Positions 33,164-44,850 of a stretch of 64,000 bases of DNA are shown here, in pieces. Position 1 is the stretch's first letter, and the number at the start of each line of letters is the position of its first letter. Source of the stretch: Neoarius graeffei (lineage: Eukaryota > Chordata > Actinopteri > Siluriformes > Ariidae); the NCBI RefSeq assembly GCF_027579695.1, contig NC_083571.1, positions 72,673,279 to 72,737,278 on the forward strand. Direction: 5' to 3'. A model generated the notes under the pieces. The model was not told the origin of the DNA. It did no database searches and was given only the letters and a program-made list of their open reading frames with translations. The position numbers and the translations under genes are program-made.

Positions 33164-34705
33164 TTATACCCAATACCCCGTTAGTTATATTGACAATTAC
33201 AAGGGATAAACCCTTTCCCGGCTGTTTCACGATGCTGTTTTTTTTTTACATTTGACACCTTTCCCTGTATCCAACCAAACTCTGACCACTATACACTTAA
33301 TAGTTAAATGCATCTTTCAAACAGGAAAGGGAAAGATGCAAACAAGGGGATGATCCCAAAAAAAACATCCTGGTTGCTTTACTGCATTTGTTCTGACATC
33401 CGATCTGGAAATTAAACCTAGACTCATCAGGTTTTTTTTTTTCAAGAAAAGAGGAAGGGGCCCCTAGCCACTCATGTGGGGAAAATTAGCATATCAATTC
33501 GTAAAAAGGGGAAATACTAATTGATATGCTAATTTTCCCCACATGAGTGGCTCGGGGCCCCTTCTCCTTTTCTTGAAAAAAAAAAAACCTGATGAGTCTA
33601 GGTTTAATTTCCAGATCGGATGTCAGAACAAATGCAGTAAAGCAACCAGGATGTTTTTCTTGGGATCATCCCCTTGTTTGCATCTTTCCCTTTCCTGTTT
33701 GAAAGATGCATTTAACTATTAAGTGTATAGTGGTCAGAGTTTGGTTGGATACAGGGAAAGGTGTCAAATGTAAAAAAAAAAAAAAAAAAAAAAACAGCAT
33801 CGTGAAACAGCCGGGAAAGGGTTTATCCCTTGTAATTGTCAATATAACTAATGGGGTATTGGGTATAAATAATCTTCCCATAGATTAAAATCACTATATG
33901 GGTGTGCTTTTACTACCTTAAACATGAACAGGCAGTCAAAACAACAGTTGACCTACTTTCCGGACTTAGGATTTTTCAGAAAATATGCAAAAATAGTACC
34001 ATATACAAATGCTTAGTTTATATTGAAGGAGTTGGATAATCAAAGTTTTTATTGGCTTAAAAGTTTGATAAAAGGTGTCTGTTGATAGGGTTAAAGGTTC
34101 ATTCCAGTCATCATGTGCCCACATGGCCAACTAATGGCCTGAAGTAGGACGCACCAAACGGTAATTTTGTCCCGAAGTCATATTTGGGGCCCTCCTGTAC
34201 CCCCACCAAAGCTCTGAGTGCCCTGAAACTCTCCAAGTACACAGTAGAGTTCCCAAATATGATGATAAATCAGTTTAAACCCTATCAACACAAAAACTTT
34301 CCAAGATATGGACCCCTGAAATGTCAAAAAAAAAATTGTCATTAAAAAAATCCACTTTTAAGGGGTTAATATCTCTAAAGTTAGTAAACCTGTGCTATTT
34401 TTAGGTGCAGAATCAGATAGACAGGGCCAGAATACATAGATATAGCAATTTACAGGTCTATATTCCCCTTAGAACAAAAGATATGGGCCTCCAAAAATGC
34501 TTGCAAATTAAGTGTACAATTCCCGGACCCCAAAAGTGGGCGTGGCACCCAAACTTTGAAGGGCCAAAATTCAAAAACCGTTCCAACTAGGAAGCTAAAA
34601 TTTTGGATTCTGTCTTTTGACATCATAAGGCACTAATAAAATAAATATCAGGCAAATTGAAGAGGTGTCACTGGGGAAGGTGTGTGAATTGACATGGAAT
34701 GACCC
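33164..34705. mobile_element. Partial second foldback element without the inner transposon
   Basis: Abuts the first foldback element directly. The left arm is truncated (33164 corresponds to about 30468). A hairpin with about 35-bp arms lies near 33468-33545 (tip CGTAAAAAGGGG). The right arm runs to GGAATGACCC at 34705. At about 34482-34490 (AACAAAAGATATGGGCC) it shows the uninterrupted target of the THAP/YqaJ-type transposon. A 23-base poly(A) lies at about 33772-33794. Confidence 0.85.
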
Positions 34706-34737
34706 AAAGGTTGCCATATCCTGTAGAAAGCATCATA

Positions 34738-35404
34738 TGCCGCTTTTCCACTACAAACGCGGCTGAGTCGGGCTGAGCCGTGCCGCGCTGAGTCGAGCTG
34801 AGCGGGGCTGTTGGAGTTGCATTTCGACTACAACCGCGCTGAACCGTGCTGGCTGGAAGTGGGTGGACACATTGGGTGGAGTTAGCGAAAGTGGGTGGAC
34901 GTCAGGTGATGTCGTTAAGCAGCGCAAACAGTGACATCAGTGATCTTTTAAGCAGTAGTCTCACGACCCGGATAGTAAACAATAAACATGGAGTCGTTAG
35001 TGTTGCTGGTCTTGGTGCTGTGGCTTGTTGTCACCGACAATGCGGACAGGTACTGGCAAGAGCGTATAGATGAGGCGAGGCGCATAAGGCTTCAGAAATT
35101 CTCGTAATTCTTCTCCTTCCGGGTTTGCGGTGTTTACAGATCCCAGCGCGCTCGCGGGGCGTGTGTGGGCATGTGAGGACACTCCTCCTCACCAATCAGT
35201 GCACAGGGGAGTGTCTGCTCACGCCCCCAACCTCACTCGGCTCGGTTTGGCTCGCTTCAGCCCCACTCCAAAACGGTGCGAGTTTTAGGGGCTAAGCAGG
35301 GCTGAAGCGAGCTGAGTCGTGCTGGTTTTTGGTAGTCGAAACGCGAGCCGTGTCGGGCTGAAGTGAGCTGAAGTGAGCTGAAAAAGGGTAGTGGAAAAGG
35401 GCCA
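34738..35404. mobile_element. PIF/Harbinger-like MITE in the L1 fragment
   Basis: Termini GCCGCTTTTCCACTAC and TAGTGGAAAAGGGCC are inverted. The interior has repeated CTGAGTCGGGCTGAGCC- and GAAGTGAGCTGAAGTGAGC-like subterminal motifs. The 3-bp target duplication is not clean (ATA versus AAA). The L1-like frame continues on both sides (35405 leftwards to 34737). A 39-codon open frame from ATG 34988 (MESLVLLVLVLWLVV...) may be the vestige of a transposon gene start. Confidence 0.65.
34988..35107 (+). pseudogene. Short ORF in the MITE, possible transposon gene vestige
   Basis: 39 codons. A hydrophobic start (SLVLLVLVLWLVV) is followed by charged residues (RYWQERIDEARRIRLQ) and a stop at 35105-35107. 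I do not recognise it. The neighbouring MITE at 35746 has a similar short start (MAIFCGLVIVVG) on plus near 36032, so it may be the opening of a gene of the parental element. Confidence 0.3.
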
Positions 35405-35745
35405 AAAGTTACCTTTTATAATGGCACTGAGGCGCTCCATCAGAAACACCCTGAATGTTTCTCTGTACCACTGTGTAACAGAAGGGGGCTGCCCCTGAAT
35501 CCACTGAAACAATATACACCGCCTTGCCATATGTAAAATTTTACACAATAACATCATTTGTCTAGATGATAAAGAAAACCCCTCCACAGACAGTCCAAGA
35601 ACAAACAGCACAGGGTTCAGTGGGATTGTCTGGTGAAATATTGAGCGGAGTTCTATAGCAATGTTTTTCCAAAATCTAGCAACTAAAGGACATTGCCATA
35701 TGCAGTGGTAGTAAGTCCCCACATCCGTATTGCACTTTGCACATA

Positions 35746-36254
35746 CCCCTTTTCCACCAAATCAGTTCCAGGGCTGGTTCGGGGCCGGTGCTGGTTCACA
35801 ACTCGTTCAACTTGCGAGCCAGCTGAGAACCAGTTTGCTTTTCCATAGCTCACAGTGCTAAGGTAAGGCACGTCATTACGTCGTTGTATACGTCATTACG
35901 TCGCTGTATACGTCAGTTACGTCGCTACGTTTGCATAAACCTTGGCGCGAATATCGACGCAAAAACAACACAGAAGCAGCAGCAGAAACAACAATCGCGT
36001 CTGCACAGCTGCTGCTTCTCGTCGCTTAAAAATGGCGATCTTTTGCGGTCTTGTTATTGTTGTTGGTCTTAACAACTCCGCCCCCCCGCTGACGTAAGCG
36101 GTTCTTTCCTCTAGCCCAGCAGAAAGTTGGTGCTAGCCTGGAACCGGTTTTTCTGGCCCCAGAGCCAGTTCTTTGTCAGTGGAAACAGAAAACCCGGTTC
36201 CAAACTAAGCACTGGCCCCGAACCAGCCCTGGAACTGCTTTGGTGGAAAAGGGG
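35746..36254. mobile_element. PIF/Harbinger-like MITE, ~45-bp TIRs
   Basis: Left end CCCCTTTTCCACCAAA with CAGTTCCAGGGCTGGTTC behind it. The right end is the mirror, GAACCAGCCCTGGAACTG then TTTGGTGGAAAAGGGG. 509 bp, no transposase. The L1-like frame flanks it. Contains repeated TACGTCATTACGTCG motifs at 35870-35925. Confidence 0.75.
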
Positions 36255-36773
36255 CAACAGAGAGTAGAAATCTGGGGGGTGAATTTTATTTAAAAACTCT
36301 AGGGTGCGCTGCAGTCTGTGTAAAATTCTGTATTGGCTTTCCCAGAGTCTGTTACATGTAAACATTTTTCTTAGCAGATTTAAACGCTTTTGACCATGCT
36401 TCTGCCCTAAGCTCAACCTTCAGGTCTGTTTCCCACCGAATCCTGGCCTTATCTGTTGTAATACAATTCAAAGATTTTAATTTTCCATAAAAGAGAGAAA
36501 TGAATTTCTTTTTAGTGAATACGTCCTCATTATATTTAAGAAGAAAGCATTCAATCAGATTTAAAACAGGTTGGTTGTCTGGAAATTTAAGAGAATTTAC
36601 AAAATGTCTCAGTTGCAGAAACCCAAAGAAGTGTTTCTGTGGTATGGACCCTTTTCACGTGATGTCACGACAAACACGGCCTCCATTTTGGACGTGTACT
36701 ACCAGTAGTTTACTACAGCCAACATTGAGGAACGGCAGCAAAGAAAGTGTTTATTTTCAGCAAGACTTCCATC

Positions 36774-36921
36774 ATGCCACTATATTATTGTGCACCTGGA
36801 TGTAGTAACCATCAACAAACAAGGCAAGGGTTATCATTTTATCGGATCCCGGTAGATGCTGACCGACGGAGAAGATGGATAGCGGCATACCAACGCTTGT
36901 GTAGTGACCACTTTGTTGGAG
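36774..36921 (+). CDS. THAP-domain first exon of the transposon
   Basis: ATG 36774 opens MPLYYCAPGCSNHQQTRQGL, then SFYRIPVDADRRRRWIAAYQ and LCSDHFVGG, ending at GGAG followed by GTAAGA, a splice donor. The zinc ligands C6, C10, C43 and H46 and the RIP motif and Trp are all present. Spacing between the two ligand pairs is about 32 residues, shorter than usual for THAP, so a small in-frame deletion is likely between AAYQR and LCSDHF. A THAP domain here would bind the transposon ends. Confidence 0.75.
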
Positions 36922-37888
36922 GTAAGACGAATAAAATTAGCCAGAAAAGGCAATACATTGCTGTTAACATTCTGTGGCGGCGAGTGTGTAACCAAATAGG
37001 CTAAAATAACCCATTGTAACCTCTTTGTTCTTCTGTAGTAGCTATTAGCTAACGACATTAGCTAGCGTTGTGTTCCTTTGCTGTTGGTAGACTGTAGGAC
37101 AGATCAGAGGCAGTGTCCTACAAACAGCGCTTAATTTGAGGGGGAGCAAGCCGGAGCGCGCTCCGGAACCTCGGGCGTTGGCTCCGGCAGCTATTTACAC
37201 TGGATCCGGTGATCCGACACCTCTTTTGACTATGTAACAAAAAAATAATAATAATAATAATAATTAAATTAAAAAAATGCAAGTTTATTTAGTGTTAATG
37301 TCTGATTTTGATATCTGTCTTGTTGGTGATTTCTCTCATGAAACGACATCCACAAAATATCTGCAGATGAACTTAATTTGCAGTGTTATTACAAAACATG
37401 CCCAGAAGCGCAGCGCAGCGCAGCGCCGCGCCCCCCTCCCCCCTCTTTTTTTCCCGCACCGGAGCCGCTCATCCTCTGCGCTCCGGGACCTCCCACTTTA
37501 CAAATTAAGCACTGCCTACAAATAAATGTTCAAAACAAGAGGAACATGTATTTGTCTCTTAAATCCAGGCCGTTCCCTGTAATCTGTAACAACGGTTGGA
37601 GAAAGTAATGGCAAATAGTGAGTGCACAAACCGTAGAAGGTAAACTGTACACAGTGCCAGGGCAGTGTGATGGTATGTCTACTTTTAGATTGTGTTAGCT
37701 TATCAATGAACACACTCGTCACTCGACGAGTTTCACGTCTTTACGACGGATACTTAAATGTGTGTTAGGTATTATTGTTGCAGTCTAAGCAGTCATTGTA
37801 GCAGCTAGATGAGCAAGAACCGAAAGGGTCTGTGCCATAAACCGTTATTTCTGTACGGCGTTGCTAATGTGTCGTTACTGTTGTTATT

Positions 37889-38013
37889 TCTCCCTCTGCT
37901 CGCCCTGTAAATGCCCTACGTCGCTGGATAGCGAAGGTGTTTTCTGCATCTCGCTCTTTTTTCTTGTATGTTCTCCGTTTGTCGCCTTCCTCGCATTCAA
38001 ACCAATTCGAGCC
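37889..38013 (-). pseudogene. YqaJ/SWIM-like first-exon remnant
   Basis: The minus strand matches the starts of 28755-29168 and 32462-32875 at about nine bases in ten (TTTGAATGCGAGGAAGGCGA and following). The ATG is lost (TTCGGCTCG in place of the start), the frame carries changes, and homology stops after the GGGCGAGCAGAGGGAG box, so this is a truncated relic. Confidence 0.7.
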
Positions 38014-38632
38014 GAAGTCCGCTACATGTCCAAAATGGTGGTCGCGTTTACGAAGGTCACGTGACTGAAAAGGGTCTATACTGTACTTGGTTTGAATTTG
38101 TTTAAAGGACATAAGATTACCCCTTTCAAACAGATCACAGACAAATCTTAAATTTTGTAGAGTGCCAATCATCAAATATACTAATGCCGATACCTGGAGG
38201 GAAAGCCTTATTCCTAACTAGAGGCTGCCGTGCACTTGAAAAACCTCTTCTTCCAATGTGAGCAGCAATATTATACCAAGTCTTGAGTGTGCACATCAAT
38301 ATAGTTTTATTTCGGACCCCCAGTGGAAGTTGGGCTAAATCAATTGATAAAGGACTAAGAAGAGAGAAAGGGCCACAACACCAAGTATCTACAAGAGGCT
38401 TGCCTTGATGTAAAAAGGAATGTAACCAACCTGAAATTATTCGTGCATGACAAGCCCAGTTATAGTAGAGAAGGTTAGGAAGTGCCTGACCCCCTTCATC
38501 TGCAGGTAGTTGTAAAATCTTTATCCTTAGCCTAGATTTCTTCCCGTGCCATATAAATTTAGAAAGACATCCGTCAATCTCTAAAAACGTTTTTCTGTTA
38601 ATTCTGAGCGGCAGCATTTGCATAGGATAAAG

Positions 38633-40105
38633 CAGGGGTGCCCACAATATTTTGATTCGCGAGCTACTTTTAAAATGACCATGTTAATATGATCTACTCG
38701 GACTAGGTTGTTACCACTACTAGGCCTACTATGACTACTAGTACTGCTACTACTAGGCCTACTACTACTACTACTACTAATAATAATAATAATAATAATA
38801 ATAATTACACTTGTTTTGATTTATAAACATTCATATGCAATTTGTTTAATAATATACAAACATGCATACAAAAAGGTGACTGAAATTTACATTCAAATTA
38901 TGTTAAATGCATAAGCTTTGTACTTCTAAACGTATTTTTGTTCAAATCACTGTTAACTTTTATAAATCGCAAACTACTAATATGTAAACATGAAACAAGC
39001 CCACTGTAAAAAAAAAAAAAAAAAAGGGGGCTATGTTTAGAAAAAAAAGTTAAATGCATCCAGACAGGCATTGTAAACCCCAAAACATTTTTGTTCACAT
39101 CAACTGACTTTTGTATAGCCTGCTAGACAGAGATTTGACATTTACAACAATTTTATATAAAAACATTTTTCCTTCTTTTATATTTTTTTCCTTCTTTCTT
39201 TTCTTTTTTTTTTTTTACCGTGGAACTTGGCAACAGCACAACTTTAATACATAGCATACTGATGTAGGCCCTAAATCAGATCTTAATCCGATGATGATCG
39301 GCACTGGAGGGAGTCAGAGAGGGCTGCATAGTCCGGACAGTAGCTGCTGGTAGCGAGCCTCAAGCAGGCCTCGAGATGATCGTCGGACATACTGGAGCGG
39401 TATTTAGACTTAATGATCTTCATAAGCGAAAAGGCCGACTCACACAAATAAGTGGAGCCGAACAATGCGGTTAAGGAGGTGGCACATTGCCGCATGTTCA
39501 GGTACTTCGCCTCCGTGAGTAAATTCCAAAACGGCCTATGCACCCTGGACTTCAACTCGATGTCAGACTGCAGCATCAGCATCTCGTCTTCCACGGCAGA
39601 CGTGTTCAGCTGAAACAGTGCTGCAACTTTTGAGGCGAGGGAATCCACCTCAGTATCTTCCCCGAATGGGTGGCACATGAATGTAGCTAGTGGCTCGAGC
39701 AAAGCAAAGCCTTGAAATCGCTTCTCAAACTCTGACTGGAGAATTTCAATCTGCTCAGTGTAGCGCGCACTGTTAAGTTGCGCAAACGCCCTCCCTTGCA
39801 TCTCCAGCTCCGAGGCGAGGTTTCGGAAGTTTCCTAAATCACGGCGCTGCATCTTTGAAACCAGCAGTTTCATTTTGCTGGTTGTCATGGTAACCTAATG
39901 TAACAATTTTTTTGACGCAGCGCTTGGCTGACATTTCGCTTCAGGGAAAAAGCAAATTTGTTTACATGTAAAAATGACCACGACGTTTTTTTTTTTTTTT
40001 AATTTCATAACAAATATATTAATATTTACATATCAATCATGAGATCTACCATCCCTGCCTTCGAGATCGACCGGTCGATCGCGATCGACGTAGTGGGCAC
40101 CCAGG
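38633..40105 (-). mobile_element. hAT-like transposon in the L1 fragment, 8-bp target duplication
   Basis: Starts CAGGGGTGCCCAC and ends GTGGGCACCCAGG, with GGATAAAG on both sides exactly (38625-38632, 40106-40113). 1,473 bp, internally deleted, keeping the 3' part of a transposase on minus. (ACT)n/(AAT)n microsatellites lie at 38700-38805, with poly(A) at 39008 and poly(T) at 39205. Confidence 0.9.
39283..39888 (-). pseudogene. hAT transposase C-terminal part, 201 codons
   Basis: The open stretch includes CESAFSLMKIIKSKYRSSMS near its end, the hAT C-terminal dimerisation region, preceded by the helical region (FWNLLTEAKYLNMRQ). The catalytic Asp residues and the BED finger would lie upstream and are missing, so it is a fragment although unbroken. 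It resembles hAT proteins related to GTF2IRD2-like or Charlie-type sequences (memory-based). Confidence 0.8.
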
Positions 40106-41173
40106 GGATAAAGTATTCTGGGAAGGACATTCATTTTAATTAAACCTATTCTACCTATCCAAGATAATGGGAGGTCGAACCACCTATTAAGGTCATTTTT
40201 GATTGAGGTCACAATTGCCTTAAAGCTCAACCTGTACAGCTCTGTTGTATCTGCAGACATCTTAATACCCAAATATATGAGACCTGTGGTCGACCACCTG
40301 AAAGGAAAAGGAGTTATTTTGTTAATGTAAATGAACATGTGAAGGAATTGTGCTACGTTGTGCAAAACAGGACTGAAGCTAAGGCCATTTAGTACAACAG
40401 ATATTGATACTTGGAGTATGTTTATGAGGAAGAATAAATTCTCCTGCTGTCAGAGATGAGAATTTTCCGCGGATCCGCGGAATTCCGAGTTTTTCCCGCT
40501 GAAAATGTCATTTTTGTGAAACGTGTAAATCCGTTGAGAAAATTTCGGGGGGTCGGCGCGAGGCGAGGCTTGTGGTGGCACAAGCAGGTGGGACCGACCG
40601 CCCGCCCGCCAGCCAGCATCTTTCGCAGGGATGAGAATTTTCCGCCAATTGACGGATTTCCGACTTTTTCAGACCAAAATGATCGTTTTTGAGATCGATG
40701 TAAATCTGTTGAGAAATTTTCTGGGTGTGTGTGTATGGTTAATGATCTGTGGTCACCTTATAATGCAGACATCCCGAGTCTCCTGGAAGTTCCGGGAGTC
40801 TCCCGCATATTGATAGTGGCTCCCTGATGCCCGCAAACTGGAGAATATCTCCCGGAATCTAGAGCAAGGGAGCAAGAGCGTGCACGCGAAACATTGTCTA
40901 CCTCGCGCATATGACGGAGTGCGAGAGAGAGAGACTGTGTGTGTGCCTGTTCATGTAGCGCATCCTGATTGGGTTACTCAGAAAAATAAGCCAATCAGCT
41001 TTCAGTATGGGCGGGCTTTTATCCCTTTTCTTGAGGACCGACGTTTTCAGTTGAGTCAGTGCAGCCTACAGGATCAGCATGGCAGAGAGCAAGCGCGCGC
41101 GCCCCAAAAAAACGAAAATGCAAAACTGACTTCACCTCAGATTACACAAAAGAATCTCCCTGTCTAATAAGGG

Positions 41174-43842
41174 AGGTGTGGCCATTTTGTGGCGCAAGAA
41201 ATATGATCCAATGATTAGTGTTATTAGATTAGAGGTGGACTGGTGTATCGCAATTAAAATTGTGCATGATATGAATGTTTTTATTATTTTAAATGTTTAT
41301 ACCCCATATGACTGCTATAAAAATGAAGATGAATATATAAATAGATTGGCATTTTTAAATTCTTATATTAAGGAGTGTACATGTGCAAATGTTTTTGTGA
41401 TGGGTGATTTTAATGCAGATATTTCTGATGAGAAATCTCTCTTTGGTCGGCATTTGATGCAGTTTTGTCATGACAGTAAACTGTTTTTTTCCAGTATGAA
41501 ATTACTCCCTGTAGATAGTTTTACTTATATCAGTGAAGCATGGCACACAACGTCCTGGCTGGATCATGTGTCTGTACAGCTGATGCTCATGAAAGTTTGG
41601 AAAAAGTAGAAATTTTGTATGGGCTCACTACCACTGATCACTTGCCTGTCTCTATGATGATAAATGTTGATAACCTACCTGACTACAGCAGTTTAACACA
41701 AGATGGCGCCAACGGGACCAAAGTAAATTGGTTCTAAACTATCCAAAGAGGATGTTTTATATTATTGTTGGAGGTCAGATGTTCTCTTAAGGGAGTTACA
41801 GCTGCCAATGAATGCTATTTTATGTTCAGATATTAACTGTGATGATGTCACTCATTGTAATGATCTTTGTAAAATGTACAATAGCATAGTGAGTGCTATA
41901 CACGAGTCCAGTAGACCTCTACATACTCACCCCAAAAGGGCTAACAACATCAAGCCTGGTTGGAAAAAGTATGTGGCTGACCATCAAGAAGCTGCTAAGA
42001 TGGCTCATAGGGCCTGGGTTATAGCTGGTAGGCCTAAACATGGACCAGACTTGGAGCATAAGAAACTTGCCAATGCTAGATATAAATATGCAGTGCGCTT
42101 TGTTGAGAAGTATGAGGAAGCCTTAAGAGCTCATTCTATGGCCCAAAACCTGCTTGGTAACAATGTCATTGAGTTCTGGAAAGAGGTAAAAATTACAAAT
42201 AGAGCTAAAGCAGTACTATCATGCCACATTGAAGGTGTATCTGGTGCAGATAATATAGCAGAGCGGTGGAGACAACACTATGCAGCTTTGTTTAATTGCA
42301 TCAAAAGTGAACCCTATTGTGTAGGCAAGCTAAATGAGGAAGTGATTCATTTTACACCTAATGAAGTTTCTCATGCTATAGAGCAACTAGCCGATAATAA
42401 ATCTAGTGGCAATGATAATATTACTGCTGAACATCTTAAATTAGCCAGCCCCAGAATTGCAGCATTGTTGTCTATTTGCTTCACAGGACTGATGACACAT
42501 GGGGTGCTACCTGACACTATGCTCACAGTTACATTAGTGCCAGTTATAAAGGACAAGGCAGGTAAAATAGGTAGTTTGGACAACTACAGGCCCATTGCCT
42601 TAGCCAGCATTCTTTCCAAGGTTTTTAGAGAAGATGCTGCTAGACAGACTGTGTGAGTTTATCTATACCACAGAAAATCAATTTGGTTTTAAGCCTATGC
42701 ACAGTACAGATCTCTGTATATATGCCTTGAAAGAAATTGTTGAATCCTATAGGAAAAATGGCTCAACAGTATTTCTGGGGTTTATTGATGCTTCTAAGGC
42801 ATTCGACAGAGTGAATCACCATAAGCTCTTCACTAAACTTATGCTTAGAGGTGTACCTGGATGCATCATACGTATTCTGGTTTATTGGTACGCTAGACAA
42901 CATATGCAGGTGAAATGGGGAAATAGTCTATCCTCTCCCTTCAGTGTTGGTAATGGAGTGAGACAAGGGGGACTTCTATCCTCTGCTCTGTTCAACCTTT
43001 ACATGGACAGTTTGTCCAAACAATTGGGTATGTGTAAGACAGGATGCCTGATAGGGAATACTGTCTTAAACCATCTGATGTATGCAGATGATCTGGCTAT
43101 TGTGTCACCCAGCACTGTTGGGTTCCAGCAGCTCCTGAATATATGCTCTGAGTATGGTGTTGAGTTTGATGTACAGTATAATGCAAAAAAGAGTGTTGTG
43201 CTGATATGTAGGGCCAAGGAGGATCATAAAGTGTCCTTTCCAACGTTTTACCTTTCAGGACAATTATTATGTGTATCAAGCTGTATAAAATATCTTGGGC
43301 ACATCATCACTGACAAGTTGGAAGATGATGATATGTATAGGCAGAGACGAATGTTGTATGTTCAAGCAAACATGTTAGTAAGAAAATTTCACTACTGTTC
43401 TGATGATGTGAAAATAAGCTTGTTTCGTACCTATTGTACCCCTATGTATGCAGCCCCATTATGGGCCAGTTACAAAAAAGAGACTCTTCTTAAACTCCAG
43501 GTAGCATATAATGACTGTCTGAGGATATTGCTGAAAAAGCCCAGGAGTTGCAGTGCTAGTAAACTGTTTTGTGATTCAGGTCTAAGCTCTTTACAGGCTC
43601 TCTTGAGGAACCTAATGTTTAAGTTCATGTTTCGGCTGGATAAGTCTCAAAACTGTATTATAATGACTCTCACAAGCCCCAGATGCAGCTCTGTCAGATA
43701 TCAGTCATATTTGTGGAAACATTGGTATGGATGCCTGTTAAGAATGTCATGACTGATAATATGTTTGTATGTATCTGTGTTTTTTTTTAATGTATGTGTA
43801 TGTCTTGTTATTGGGCCTAGAGCCTGTAATAAAGTTTAATAA
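41174..43842 (+). mobile_element. Non-LTR retrotransposon (Jockey/CR1/L2-like), 5'-truncated
   Basis: 2.67 kb. TAATAAGGG flanks both ends (41165-41173, 43843-43851). The 3' end is AATAAAGTTTAATAATAATA, a short AAT-type tail. It starts inside the endonuclease domain, as expected for 5' truncation during target-primed reverse transcription. I cannot fix the clade by eye. Confidence 0.85.
41178..43752 (+). pseudogene. LINE endonuclease + reverse transcriptase, three broken segments
   Basis: Endonuclease part: VFVMGDFNADISDE (about 41392-41435) and, after a frameshift near 41570, TTTDHLPVSMM. A stop near 41735 separates it from the linker and RT start (41808-42656, with NYRPIALASILSKVF). A second frameshift near 42640 leads to the RT core (to 43752) with FIDASKAFDRVNHHKL, NGVRQGGLLSSALF and the catalytic HLMYADDLAIV. 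The C-terminal region after the thumb is present. Few lesions, so a fairly young copy. Confidence 0.85.
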
Positions 43843-43959
43843 TAATAAGGGTCAAAAATAATGACAGTTTCGCGCGATGTACTGTTTGCAACAGTGGTTT
43901 CAGCATTGCCCATGGTGGCTTAAATGATTGTAAAGGACATGTTGAGGTGAGGAGTGTCA

Positions 43960-44850
43960 TTTCATGTGCATTATATTTAGGTCTACAACAGGCTGGCATG
44001 AAAAGACCAAACTTATTGAAGATTTCCGTAAAGTAACAATGTATGAATATACATCATATAGATCACATATATATCAAATATACATCATATATGTGTGTAT
44101 CTTTTATAAATGGGGTTAGCTTATCTAATGTAGCATGTTGGGGAGAATCATAGTATCATATATCTATATTTCTGATAAAATTTTAGGTATGATACCGTGT
44201 ATAACTCTCCTACTTATTGCTCATTTCATAGGGGGGGAATTGCTGGCATGTGCCATGCAGGAGCGTCTGGCCAAGTTTTTTAGGCTGAGATGAACTTAGT
44301 TTTTGATTTAAAAAAAATTTCCAATATGTAATGCCAATTGTACATGCCTGTTCTTTAATTCAAAATCACCATCTTGATCTTCAAATTGGCCATATGGTAT
44401 ATGGTCAATTACACAACATCCTGTCCAGATAAAACCTAGTTAGTACACACAACAGTTGAAAGGGAAGTGATCAGTGATGTTGAATGTTGCCTGCTTAATA
44501 TGCAAGACCTCCTGCTACCATGATAACATCAGAAGAAAGCTTAAGAGAATTATATGATAGAACTTTTTTCTGGTTTGCACTTCATTTTAAAGGATTAGAG
44601 TATTCAAAGACATGAATAGCTAAAATGCAGAAATATAATACTGTAGAGCTCGTTTATATTAAAAGGTGCATTGATTTTTTTTTTTTTTAAATTCAAATGT
44701 GAGTTGATTAAAAACAAGTCTCTTGTACCATATTAATCATTTTCACCTGGTAGTCCACCAAGAAGGGGAATTTATTTCCAAATAAATTGCAACTTTTTGC
44801 TGATAAAATTAATGGTTTTGGGGTAAAAAAAAAAAAAATAGCCAAAAATC
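43960..44850. other. Non-coding interior of the BED-finger element
   Basis: AT-rich, with TACATCATATAT repeats at 44050-44095. No supported gene. Confidence 0.5.

Larger units (their letters stand above)
36646..38076. mobile_element. THAP/YqaJ-type transposon with both gene ends
   Basis: 1,431 bp. The left end GGACCCTTTTCACGTGA and the right end GTCACGTGACTGAAAAGGGTC are inverted. TAT flanks both sides (36643-36645, 38077-38079), and removing the element plus one TAT restores the L1-like frame. The left end encodes a THAP exon on plus (36774-36921). The right end holds, on minus, a decayed copy of the YqaJ/SWIM-like first exon (about 38013-37889). The GC-rich unit shared with 28693-29855 lies at 37128-37212. 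The two genes would have converged; most of both is deleted. Confidence 0.75.
34706..40430 (-). pseudogene. L1-like LINE ORF2 C-terminal fragment, cut by four transposons
   Basis: Minus-strand pieces at 40430-40106, 38632-38080, 36645-36255, 35745-35405 and 34737-34706 read in order as the C-terminal part of an L1/Tx1-like reverse-transcriptase protein. Examples are PFPFRWSTTGLIYLGIKMS, LPLRINRKTFLEIDGCLSKF, FIWHGKKSRLRIKILQLPAD and YYHCIWQCPLVARFWKNI. About 1.6 kb of LINE is left. The reading frame is restored across insertion points, for example at 38080/36645. The catalytic core lies upstream and is absent. Frameshifts also exist (near 38160). Confidence 0.75.
41079..43951 (+). pseudogene. 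BED zinc-finger exon split by LINE insertion
   Basis: ATG 41079 opens MAESKRARPKKTKMQN, basic. After a one-base frame change the sequence reads FTSDYTKESPCLIR up to the LINE at 41174 and continues at 43852 with VKNNDSFARCTVCNSGFSIA and HGGLNDCKGHVEV, a BED-type finger (CxxC then His). It ends near GAG followed by GTGAGG, a possible donor at about 43951. The frame is continuous across the LINE if one target duplication is removed. The catalytic part of the transposase is not visible. Confidence 0.65.

Noticed and set aside
34846..35073. 75-codon frame on plus in the Harbinger-like MITE
   Set aside because: Shadow of the MITE sequence; the only marginal candidate there is the short frame from 34988, and even that is weak.
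40880..41167. 95-codon frame beginning in the BED-finger element
   Set aside because: It overlaps the recognisable MAESKRARPKKTK start in another frame and has no motif of its own.
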